Shown: positions 27,820 through 34,678 of the stretch, piece after piece
Layout of the letters: each line of letters begins with the position of its first letter
Position numbering within the stretch: position 1 is the stretch's first letter
NCBI RefSeq assembly: GCF_028288465.1
Contig: NZ_JAQBNR010000065.1
Coordinates: forward strand, 1 to 34,678
Direction: 5' to 3'
Length of the DNA stretch: 34,678 nt
From: Ferruginibacter sp.
GTDB taxonomy: Bacteria; Bacteroidota; Bacteroidia; Chitinophagales; Chitinophagaceae
Program-made: the position numbers and the translations under genes
The notes under the pieces: generated by a model
What the model saw: only the letters and a program-made list of their open reading frames with translations
Database searches by the model: none
Told to the model about the DNA's origin: nothing

Positions 27820-28746
27820 ATGGAATATGCAGGGAACATCTGTAAAAGTAATTATCACACCTCCCTTTGGCTAACTTGGTGGTTTAAGCTGTTGGCATTG
27901 GCGGGTATTATTAGTGCTGGTGTTGCGTTTTACAACTTTCGTATCAATGTCATTAAAAATCAAAAAATCAAACTGCAACAGCAGGTAAATGAACAAACCC
28001 ACCAGTTAATACAATCAACCAATGAAGAACAAAAAGCCCGGAAGGAAGCCGAGCAGGCAATCAAAGAAATGGAACAAAAAAATAAAGAGTTGGAGCAGTT
28101 TGTGTACATAGCCTCACATGACCTGCAGGAACCTTTGCGTACTACTACAAGCTTTGTAGAAATCCTGCAACGGCAGTACCAGGGAAAGCTCGATGAAAAA
28201 GCGGATAAATATTTCAACTTCATAATGGACGCTTCGGACAGGATGAAGACGCTTATCAAAGACCTGCTTGATTATTCAAGGATAGGTGCCCAAAAAGAAT
28301 TTGTACCCGTGGATTGTAATGTAATAGTACAGGGTGTATTGGCCGATCTTGGTAATGCCATCAACCAGGCAAAGGCAGTTATTACTGCGGAAGAATTCCC
28401 GGTTATCTCAGGATATACTACAGAGATCAAGCAACTCTTTCAGAACCTCATCATCAATGCTATAAAATTCAGGAAAAAAGACATAGCTCCCCAAATAAAA
28501 ATATCGGTACACGATACAAGCGATCAGTGGCAGTTTTCTGTAGAGGATAATGGCATCGGGATAGAAGAACAACATAGGGAAAAAATATTTTTGATTTTCC
28601 AGCGTTTGCATACCAAGGTCCAATATGAGGGTTCTGGAATAGGACTGGCCCACTCTAAAAAAATTGTGGAGATACATGGCGGCAGAATCTGGATTGAATC
28701 TGAACCGGGAAACGGGACAACTTTTTATTTTACCATCCAAAAATAA
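27820..28746 (+). CDS. Propeller sensor kinase, first copy, C-terminal fragment: TM, HisKA, HATPase (frameshifted)
   Basis: The first ~15 codons of this ORF (MEYAGNICKSNYHTS) are out-of-frame sequence; homology begins at LWLTWWFKLL. A single missing T in the T-run at 27866-27868 would join it to ITPPF in the preceding frame, as in the intact paralogue (ITPPFWLTWWFKS). From there: a transmembrane helix (LLALAGIISAGVAFYNF), a coiled coil, HisKA with ASHDLQEPLR (His100 of this fragment), and a HATPase with NLIINAIKFRKKD, DNGIGI and GSGIGLAHSKKIVEIHGG. No receiver or AraC domain follows. The response regulator starts 8 bases after the stop. On its own the fragment would make a kinase without its sensor, if translated at all. 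Confidence 0.82.
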   Translation: MEYAGNICKSNYHTSLWLTWWFKLLALAGIISAGVAFYNFRINVIKNQKIKLQQQVNEQTHQLIQSTNEEQKARKEAEQAIKEMEQKNKELEQFVYIASHDLQEPLRTTTSFVEILQRQYQGKLDEKADKYFNFIMDASDRMKTLIKDLLDYSRIGAQKEFVPVDCNVIVQGVLADLGNAINQAKAVITAEEFPVISGYTTEIKQLFQNLIINAIKFRKKDIAPQIKISVHDTSDQWQFSVEDNGIGIEEQHREKIFLIFQRLHTKVQYEGSGIGLAHSKKIVEIHGGRIWIESEPGNGTTFYFTIQK

Positions 28747-28754
28747 ATAAAAAC

Positions 28755-29204
28755 ATGAAAAACAAATTGAACTGCGTATTGCTTGTTGACGATGATGAGC
28801 CTACAAATTTTCTTAACCAGATGCTGGTGGAAGAAACCGGCTGTGCCCAGCATATACAGGTGGCACAGGGCGGGGAAATCGCACTTGATTACCTTACCAA
28901 TAGTGAAGACGCTACAATGAATGATGACAACTTCCCCTGTCCTGATCTTATCTTTCTTGATATTAATATGCCGGTTATGAATGGCTGGGAGTTTCTTGAG
29001 AAATACAGGCAATTGAAAATAAAACATAAAGTTAAAGTGGTATTGGTGATGCTCACAACATCACTCTTTCCGGAAGACAAATTAAGGGCAGAAGCAATCC
29101 CCGAAATCTCCGGTTTTGAAAATAAACCACTGACTCCTGAAGCATGGGAGAGAATAATGCAAAAATATTTTCCAGACAAAGTTGAAAATAGTCAATCTGC
29201 CTAA
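28755..29204 (+). CDS. Rcp-like single-domain response regulator (149 aa), first copy
   Basis: A receiver domain with the acidic cluster Asp12-14 (VLLVDDDEPT), phospho-acceptor Asp69 (LIFLDINMPVMNGWEF), switch Thr101/102 (VMLTTSLFPED) and conserved Lys124 (FENKPLT). The long loop before the phospho-site (NSEDATMNDDNFPCPD) and the LDINMPxMNGWEFLE motif are typical of Rcp1-type regulators that pair with phytochrome-like kinases. No DNA-binding or enzymatic output domain. It lies 8 bases behind the first propeller kinase and closely resembles the regulator at 32582, so it is one half of a duplicated kinase-receiver module. The downstream target is not visible. Confidence 0.9.
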   Translation: MKNKLNCVLLVDDDEPTNFLNQMLVEETGCAQHIQVAQGGEIALDYLTNSEDATMNDDNFPCPDLIFLDINMPVMNGWEFLEKYRQLKIKHKVKVVLVMLTTSLFPEDKLRAEAIPEISGFENKPLTPEAWERIMQKYFPDKVENSQSA

Positions 29205-29300
29205 TAACCCTGGCACTTAAATAATTCTGTTTAAGAAATATGAAAACGTAACGCTTAGATTTAACGATGGCTTCCGTGCCGGTATGAAAACAAAACACAC

Positions 29301-32300
29301 ATGAAAAATTTGCATTTACTGCTTCTATTATTTTCACAGGCCGCCTATATGGTTGTTTTTTCACAAAAGCAGAATATACAATTTGAGCACCTTGATATAA
29401 ATCGCGGACTTTCACAAAACCATATCATGAGCATTTTACAGGATAGCCGTGGCTTTATGTGGTTTGGAACCCGTGACGGGCTTAACAAATATGATGGTTA
29501 CAGGGTTACTGTATATAAAAATAATGCAAAGGATTCCGGCAGCATCAGTAATAATTTTATCACAGGCCTTTTGGAAGATTCCAAAGGAGTTATTTGGGTA
29601 GCGTCACGTGGTGGTGGCCTTAACCGGTATGATAAAGAAAAAAATAGTTTTACCCATTTTAAAAATGACCCTCAAAATCCAAACAGCATTTCAAGTGATC
29701 TTGCTACTAATTTATCAATAGATAGTAATGATAATTTGTGGATATGTACAGAGAGGGGATTAAATTATTTCAACCCCGGTAAAAACCGGTTTGAACATTA
29801 TTCCTTTAATGCAAGATGTGTTTTTGAAGACAGCAGAAAGAATGTATGGGTTGGCGGCAATGAAGGTGGTTTGAACCTTTTTACTAAAAAAACAAAAACA
29901 TTTACACCTGCCCGCTATAATGCAAAAGATAGTGCATTATCTGCCAGCGATAATGTGGCAGTGATCTTTGAAGACAGTAAACAGCAACTTTGGATTGGGA
30001 CAGTAGGAAACGGTTTGTATAGTTTTGATAAAACTACGGGGAAATTCACTCATTTTTTAAACGATATAAATAATGCAAATAGTTTACCTGGCAATACAGT
30101 ATTTGCAATTGGTGAGGATAACGGCCACAATCTCTGGATAGGTAGTGAAAATGGAGGGCTGGCTATTTATAATTCCACTTCGGGGATATTTCAGAGATAT
30201 GTGCATGATGACATAGATAATCAAAGCATCAGCAATAACTCTGTCTATTCTGTTTACAAGGATGTTAGCGGCAATATGTGGGCCGGTACATTTGCAGGCG
30301 GTGTGAATATTTTTAATAAAAATGCAAACGGGTTTGCACATTACTACCATACTTCTGATATCAACAGCCTGAACAATAATAATGTATTGTGCATGCTGGA
30401 AAGTAAAAATGGAAAAATATGGATCGGTACGGATGGTGGTGGTTTAAACCTTTTTGATCCTGTAACAAAATATTTCACTCATTACCTGCATAGCGCTGCA
30501 AACAAAAAAAGTATTTGCGGCAATTATGTACTGAGTGTGCTGGAAGACAGCAAAGGCAATGTGTGGGTTGGTACATGGGCGGACGGAATAACTATTTTTA
30601 ATCCCAAAAAAAATACTTTTATTCATTTGAAAAATGTCCCAGGCGACAGTTCAAGTTTGAGCAGCAACAATGCCTGGGTAATTTTCGAGGACAGGGATAA
30701 GCATATCTGGGTGGGCACCTATAATGGAGGGTTGAATCTCTATAACCCGTCCACCAATTCTTTCATACGCATGGATGATCATACAGGCAGTATAAGTGCT
30801 AAAAGAATGTATTCGGTCACTGAAGACAGTAAAGATAACCTATGGCTGGGTACCGATGGCGGGGGTTTGCAAGTGTTTAATAAAAAAACTAAAACGTTTA
30901 CCACATTTACCCACAATGATAATAAAAACAGCATTAGCGATAATCGTGTAAACAATGCATATGAAGATGAGAAGGGAAATTTCTGGATAGCCACTATGGC
31001 GGGATTGAATTATTTTGATATTAAAAAACAGGTATTTAAAATATATACAACTGAAGATGGCTTACCCAACAGCGTGATCTTTGGCCTACTAAAAGATACT
31101 AACGGTTACCTATGGATCAGTACCAACAGGGGTTTATCACGTTTTGATGCCAACACATCCGCATTTAAAAATTACGGCGTGGCGGATGGGCTGCAATCTT
31201 ATGAATTTAAAATGCGGGCTTTTTGCAAAAGCGCTTCGGGCACTATGTATTTTGGGGGAATCAACGGATTTAATGAATTCGATCCTGCTGCAATAACGCA
31301 GAATGCTTTTGAACCTCCCTTAGTATTAACCAGCTTCCAGGTATTTAATAAAGAGGTGGCTATTGCCAGCAACAATAATCCTTCTCCACTCCGAAAGGAA
31401 ATCTCCGAAACCAGGGAGATCACAATGTCCTATGATAACTCAGTTTTCTCATTTGAGTTTGCCTCTTTGAATTATACAGTAGATGAAAAAAAGAAGTATG
31501 CCTATAGGCTGGAAGGATTTGATAAAGACTGGAATAATACAGGCACTCACCGCACGGCTACCTATACCAATCTGAACCCCGGAAAATATATATTTAAAGT
31601 GAAGGGGTTGAATAACCAGGGCGAATGGTCAACCCATATAATAGAAGTGAAGCTTACTATCACGCCGCCGTTTTGGTTAACATGGTGGTTTAAATCAGCA
31701 GTGCTGTTAATGATTATCGCCGCAACGGTTGGGTTTTATAAATTCCGTATAAAATCAATAAAGGCCCAAAAAATAAAGCTTGAAAAAAAGGTGAATGAGC
31801 AAACGAAGCAATTAATACAATCAGCCAGCGAAGAAAAAAAGGCCCGGAAGGAAGCTGAAAAAGCAAAGCTGGAAGTGGAATACGTAAACAAGGAAATGAT
31901 CCAGAAAAATAAAGAACTTGAGCAATTCGTCTATATAGCCTCACATGATCTTCAGGAGCCTTTGCGTACTACTACCAGTTTTGTGGAACTATTGCAACGG
32001 CAATACAATGGAAAGTTTGATGAAAAAGCAGATAAGTATTTTAACTTTATTGCAGAAGCTTCCGACAGGATGAAAACGCTGATAAAAGACCTGCTTGATT
32101 ATTCAAGGATCGGTGCCAAAAAAGAATGTGTAAAGCTTGATTGTAATATAATACTGCAGAAGGTGCTCGCTGATCTCGGCAGTGCCATTGACCAGGCAAA
32201 TGCAATAATTACAGCAGATCAGTTACCGGTTATTACTGTGTATCCTGTAGAGATAAAACAACTCTTTCAGAACCTGCTGATCAATGCCATCAAATTCAGA

Positions 32301-32585
32301 AAAAAAGATATCGCTCCTGAAATAAAAGTATCCGTACAAAGTGCCGGTGATTACTGGGAATTTTCGGTGAAAGACAATGGCATCGGAATAGAAGAACAAT
32401 ACCGGGAAAAAATATTTTTAATTTTCCAGCGCTTACATACCAAAACTGCATATGAAGGATCGGGGATCGGTCTTGCCCACTCAAAAAAAATAGTTGAAAT
32501 GCATGGCGGCAAAATCTGGATTGAATCTGCTTTGGGAAATGGCACTACTTTTTACTTTACCATTTTAAAAAATATCAAATCATGA
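29301..32585 (+). CDS. Propeller sensor histidine kinase, intact second copy (1094 aa)
   Basis: Signal peptide (HLLLLLFSQAAYMVVFSQ), then fourteen Reg_prop repeats making two periplasmic seven-bladed propellers (GFMWFGTRDGL, GKIWIGTDGGGL, GYLWISTNRGL among others). A complete Y_Y_Y domain follows (YAYRLEGFDKDWNNTG, NPGKYIFKVKGLNNQGEW), then one transmembrane helix after PPFWLTWWFKS, a long coiled coil and the kinase: H-box ASHDLQEPLRT with His882, NLLINAIKFRKKD, DNGIGI, GSGIGLAHSKKIVEMHGG. In classical Bacteroidetes hybrid two-component systems a receiver and an AraC HTH follow in the same chain; here the protein ends after the HATPase. The stop overlaps the start of the next regulator (ATGA), which strongly suggests coupled translation and a cognate pair. 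Ligand unknown. Confidence 0.92.
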   Translation: MKNLHLLLLLFSQAAYMVVFSQKQNIQFEHLDINRGLSQNHIMSILQDSRGFMWFGTRDGLNKYDGYRVTVYKNNAKDSGSISNNFITGLLEDSKGVIWVASRGGGLNRYDKEKNSFTHFKNDPQNPNSISSDLATNLSIDSNDNLWICTERGLNYFNPGKNRFEHYSFNARCVFEDSRKNVWVGGNEGGLNLFTKKTKTFTPARYNAKDSALSASDNVAVIFEDSKQQLWIGTVGNGLYSFDKTTGKFTHFLNDINNANSLPGNTVFAIGEDNGHNLWIGSENGGLAIYNSTSGIFQRYVHDDIDNQSISNNSVYSVYKDVSGNMWAGTFAGGVNIFNKNANGFAHYYHTSDINSLNNNNVLCMLESKNGKIWIGTDGGGLNLFDPVTKYFTHYLHSAANKKSICGNYVLSVLEDSKGNVWVGTWADGITIFNPKKNTFIHLKNVPGDSSSLSSNNAWVIFEDRDKHIWVGTYNGGLNLYNPSTNSFIRMDDHTGSISAKRMYSVTEDSKDNLWLGTDGGGLQVFNKKTKTFTTFTHNDNKNSISDNRVNNAYEDEKGNFWIATMAGLNYFDIKKQVFKIYTTEDGLPNSVIFGLLKDTNGYLWISTNRGLSRFDANTSAFKNYGVADGLQSYEFKMRAFCKSASGTMYFGGINGFNEFDPAAITQNAFEPPLVLTSFQVFNKEVAIASNNNPSPLRKEISETREITMSYDNSVFSFEFASLNYTVDEKKKYAYRLEGFDKDWNNTGTHRTATYTNLNPGKYIFKVKGLNNQGEWSTHIIEVKLTITPPFWLTWWFKSAVLLMIIAATVGFYKFRIKSIKAQKIKLEKKVNEQTKQLIQSASEEKKARKEAEKAKLEVEYVNKEMIQKNKELEQFVYIASHDLQEPLRTTTSFVELLQRQYNGKFDEKADKYFNFIAEASDRMKTLIKDLLDYSRIGAKKECVKLDCNIILQKVLADLGSAIDQANAIITADQLPVITVYPVEIKQLFQNLLINAIKFRKKDIAPEIKVSVQSAGDYWEFSVKDNGIGIEEQYREKIFLIFQRLHTKTAYEGSGIGLAHSKKIVEMHGGKIWIESALGNGTTFYFTILKNIKS

Positions 32586-33061
32586 AAAACAAATTTAACT
32601 GTGTATTGCTTATCGATGATGATGAGCCTACAAACTGTTACAATAGCTTCATAATAGAACAAACCGGTTGTACTGAACATGTGGAAATAATGGACGGCGG
32701 GCAAAAAGCACTTGACTATCTTATCAGCAGAGAGTATGCTTCCCGTAATGATGGAAGATACCCCTGCCCTGACCTGATATTCCTGGATATAAATATGCCG
32801 GCAATGAACGGGTGGGAATTTCTTGAAAAATATAAAGAACTTGAAAAAGAGCATAAGGGTAAAATAATATTAGTAATGCTTACAACCTCGCTTTTTCCAG
32901 AGGATATAATAAAGGCAGGTAGTATGCCTGAGATTTCGGGATTTGAAAATAAGCCGCTGACACCTGAAAAAATCGATAAAATAATAAAGAAATATTTTCC
33001 TGATAAAAAGTGTGAAAAACTAAATACTGAACCCTTTGCAATCAATACAGGTATTGTTTAG
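32582..33061 (+). CDS. Rcp-like single-domain response regulator (159 aa), second copy
   Basis: Same architecture as the regulator at 28755: Asp12-14 (VLLIDDDEPT), phospho-acceptor Asp69 (LIFLDINMPAMNGWEF), VMLTTSLFPED and FENKPLTPE with the conserved Lys. The start codon overlaps the stop of the intact propeller kinase by four bases (ATGA), so the two proteins are probably made in fixed ratio. The C-terminal tail is about 10 residues longer than in the first copy. It has no output domain. It is the last gene of the plus-strand signalling block; convergent genes follow. Confidence 0.92.
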   Translation: MKNKFNCVLLIDDDEPTNCYNSFIIEQTGCTEHVEIMDGGQKALDYLISREYASRNDGRYPCPDLIFLDINMPAMNGWEFLEKYKELEKEHKGKIILVMLTTSLFPEDIIKAGSMPEISGFENKPLTPEKIDKIIKKYFPDKKCEKLNTEPFAINTGIV

Positions 33062-33067
33062 CCACAA

Positions 33068-33082
33068 CTACAACGATTGTAG
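33068..33082. terminator. Small inverted repeat between convergent operons (weak terminator candidate)
   Basis: A 6-bp perfect stem (CTACAA / TTGTAG) with a CGA loop sits 7 bases after the stop of the second Rcp-like regulator. There is no T-run on either side, so if it ends transcription it does not look like a classical intrinsic terminator. Confidence 0.2.
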
Positions 33083-33324
33083 GAAACGTTTTACTCAAAG
33101 GCAGTTTAATCACTATATCATGGCACAAAATTTTAATTGAACTTTGAAAATGCCTGGGCGATTTCCTAACAACGTAATTCTCTGAATAGTTATGCCATTA
33201 AAACCCACTTATAATTTTGCTTCTCCAGACTCATAAAATATCCAGTTATATAGAATTTCGCGCCAGCGTTTTACTGCGCTGAAAGAGAATGCAAGAGTAG
33301 CGTCAACATTTTAGTACAGAATCT

Positions 33325-34032
33325 CTACGGTAACCGAAGTTTATCAAACAACGCCTCTTTATAATTAGCACCAATGGGAATTTCATCATCGGCTATATTG
33401 ATGATGTTGCCTTTGATCAACTTTATGTGTTTGAGATTGACAATGTAGGAACGATGCACACGAACAAACGCGTTACCCGGAAGCAAGCCTTCCAATAACT
33501 TTAAATGCATTCCTATCAACAACTTTTTGCCGTTGGTGAAAAAAATAGTGCAGTAATCTTTATCGGCCATTATATAATTCACTTCGTCATAATCAATCCT
33601 AATAAGGCCTGATTCATGTTTAATGAATGTATAGGCAGGTAATTCATTTGTGATCCTGGTATCGGCAGTAGTCTTTGCAGTTCTTTCCATAAATTTTTGA
33701 ACAACCTGGTTAAAGCGTTCAAAGGTAATGGGCTTCAAGAGGTAATCTATTATGTTTAGCTCATAACCTTCTATTGCGAATTTTGAAAAGGCAGTGGTAA
33801 AAATAACTGATGGTGGATTTCGTAAAGATTTTAAAAATTCCACACCTGATATTACCGGCATTTGAATATCCAGGAAAAGCAGGTCAACCTTATCGACGTG
33901 CAAACCTTCATAGGCCTCTGTAGCATTGCTGCAAACTTTTACCAAATTCAGCATCGGCAACCGGCTTATATAATTTTTCAGGATGTCCCTCGCTATCGGT
34001 TCTTCGTCTACGATCATGCAGCTTGAAATCAT
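33325..34032 (-). CDS. LytTR-family response regulator (235 aa)
   Basis: The receiver occupies about 1-115: acidic residues Asp9-Glu10-Glu11 (CMIVDEEP), phospho-acceptor Asp55 (LLFLDIQMPVISG), switch Thr79/80 (IFTTAFS) and Lys100 (LLKPITF). A LytTR DNA-binding domain covers about 135-232 (IRIDYDEVNYIMADKDYC, AFVRVHRSYIVNLKHI, IPIGANYKEAL). It should bind promoter DNA as a phosphorylated dimer. It overlaps the upstream kinase gene by four bases (ATGA), marking a cognate pair. It converges with the propeller-kinase block, leaving about 260 bases between the stops. Targets are unknown. Confidence 0.92.
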   Translation of the reverse strand: MISSCMIVDEEPIARDILKNYISRLPMLNLVKVCSNATEAYEGLHVDKVDLLFLDIQMPVISGVEFLKSLRNPPSVIFTTAFSKFAIEGYELNIIDYLLKPITFERFNQVVQKFMERTAKTTADTRITNELPAYTFIKHESGLIRIDYDEVNYIMADKDYCTIFFTNGKKLLIGMHLKLLEGLLPGNAFVRVHRSYIVNLKHIKLIKGNIINIADDEIPIGANYKEALFDKLRLP

Positions 34033-34678
34033 GAGCTTTTAATGAGAAGGTTTACAATGTATGTGTCTTCCACAATCTCAACCGTGTATTCGTATTTCCC
34101 CGTGTAATAGAGATCCAATCTTTTCCTGAAATTACTCAGGCCGATACCACCGGGGTTATTCAATGACCTGTTTACTTCTATGCTATTTTTTATTTTGAAA
34201 AGGAACAGCCCATTTTGAATATCAAGGCAAATATTAATTACTGAGCCGGGTTTGTCAGCACTGTATTTAAACGCATTTTCCATTAAGGGCATAAACAAGA
34301 GTGGCGCTATTTCATTGATGGAGCCGTCACTATTGGTAGTGCAACTAACAAATGTATTATTGAGCCTCAGTTTTTCAAGTTCGGTGTAATCTGTCAATAA
34401 TTTAATCTCACTCTCAATGCTCATCGTCTGGTGATCTGATTCATACAGAATATACCTGAGTAATTCTGACAACCGGGCCACAAGGCCCGCTGATTTTTTG
34501 TTGTCTCCCTGCAGGATGAGGCCGTAAATGTTATTGAGGGTGTTAAACAGAAAGTGTGGATTGATCTGCGCCTTGAGGAAATTAAACTCTAACTGCAGAT
34601 TGTCTTTTGCCAATTGAGTTGTCTTTAGTTCGTTCCGGAATAACTGCAGCAGTAATTTTATGCAAAAAGGGATACCTA
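34029..34678 (-). CDS. LytS/YpdA-like sensor histidine kinase, 5'-truncated by window edge
   Basis: The frame runs open to the right edge of the window (first full codon at 34676), reading KLLLQLFRNELKTTQLAKDN before the TTG at 34613, so that TTG is internal. About 215 residues are visible. They hold the His_kinase domain (PF06580) with the phospho-acceptor motif KAQINPHFLFNTLNNIYG, then a HATPase with MPLMENAFKYSA (N-box) and GGIGLSNFRKRLDLYY (G-box). The N-terminal membrane region lies outside the window. The stop overlaps the LytTR regulator start by four bases, the usual LytS-LytR operon arrangement in Bacteroidota. Confidence 0.9.
   Translation of the reverse strand, partial: GIPFCIKLLLQLFRNELKTTQLAKDNLQLEFNFLKAQINPHFLFNTLNNIYGLILQGDNKKSAGLVARLSELLRYILYESDHQTMSIESEIKLLTDYTELEKLRLNNTFVSCTTNSDGSINEIAPLLFMPLMENAFKYSADKPGSVINICLDIQNGLFLFKIKNSIEVNRSLNNPGGIGLSNFRKRLDLYYTGKYEYTVEIVEDTYIVNLLIKSS

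Noticed and set aside
27820..27864. Start codon at 27820 as the true start of an independent kinase gene
   Set aside because: The first ~15 codons read the Y_Y_Y-coding DNA out of frame; in the restored frame the same bases encode conserved Y_Y_Y residues (NDGVWNMQGTSVKVIITPP).
33240..33300. Imperfect CAGCG...CGCTG hairpin as a terminator for the convergent LytTR operon
   Set aside because: Only a 5-bp stem, and no T-run follows on the minus strand.
1..34678. CRISPR array, tRNA, rRNA or prophage
   Set aside because: No regularly spaced short repeats, no tRNA cloverleaf with CCA context, no rRNA-like conserved blocks and no phage structural genes were seen.

Overview
The window looks like a chromosomal segment from a member of the Bacteroidota, probably the Chitinophagaceae (the family level is inference). 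Evidence: low-to-moderate GC, almost no purine-rich Shine-Dalgarno sites, a giant secreted protein with a type IX secretion (T9SS) C-terminal sorting domain, TonB-dependent receptors, two-component 'Reg_prop' propeller sensor kinases, and LytS/LytTR-type regulators.

Layout. (1) 1-1359: 3' part of an amidohydrolase family 3 gene, open at the left edge. (2) 1360-2908: no intact gene; on the minus strand there is a decayed CheB-type methylesterase (about 1891-2446). (3) 2909-13546: one 3545-aa repeat-rich surface or secreted protein with a signal peptide, a BNR-associated N-terminal domain, more than 20 beta-solenoid-like repeat units and a T9SS tail. (4) 13547-14873: gene graveyard with an IS481-type transposase remnant (plus) abutting a broken esterase (minus). 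(5) 14874-16938: a PAS-GAF sensor histidine kinase (minus) divergent from a single-domain response regulator (plus). (6) 16939-18245: a second graveyard with an IS110-type transposase tail and an AraC-family remnant, both minus. (7) 18246-25357: a tight plus-strand cluster of a YfiR/DUF4154 periplasmic protein, two tandem paralogous TonB-dependent receptors, and a membrane histidine kinase (periplasmic helical domain, HAMP, PAS). (8) 25476-33061: two tandem copies of a module made of a propeller-Y_Y_Y-TM-kinase plus a stand-alone Rcp-like response regulator. The first kinase is broken by two single-base deletions; the second is intact at 1094 aa. (9) 33325-34678: a convergent LytTR response regulator and a LytS-like kinase, open at the right edge.

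How the genes may work together. Regions 7-8 form a roughly 15-kb co-directional signalling block: outer-membrane receptors and a YfiR-like periplasmic protein on the outside, three membrane kinases with near-identical catalytic halves, and small receivers with no output domain. Unlike classical Bacteroidetes hybrid two-component systems, the propeller kinases carry no fused receiver or AraC domain; the receiver is a separate protein. My inference is that a signal sensed at the outer membrane or periplasm feeds into these kinases and passes through the Rcp-like receivers, possibly to the neighbouring LytTR pair or to other partners. No rRNA, tRNA, CRISPR array, replication origin or riboswitch was recognised.
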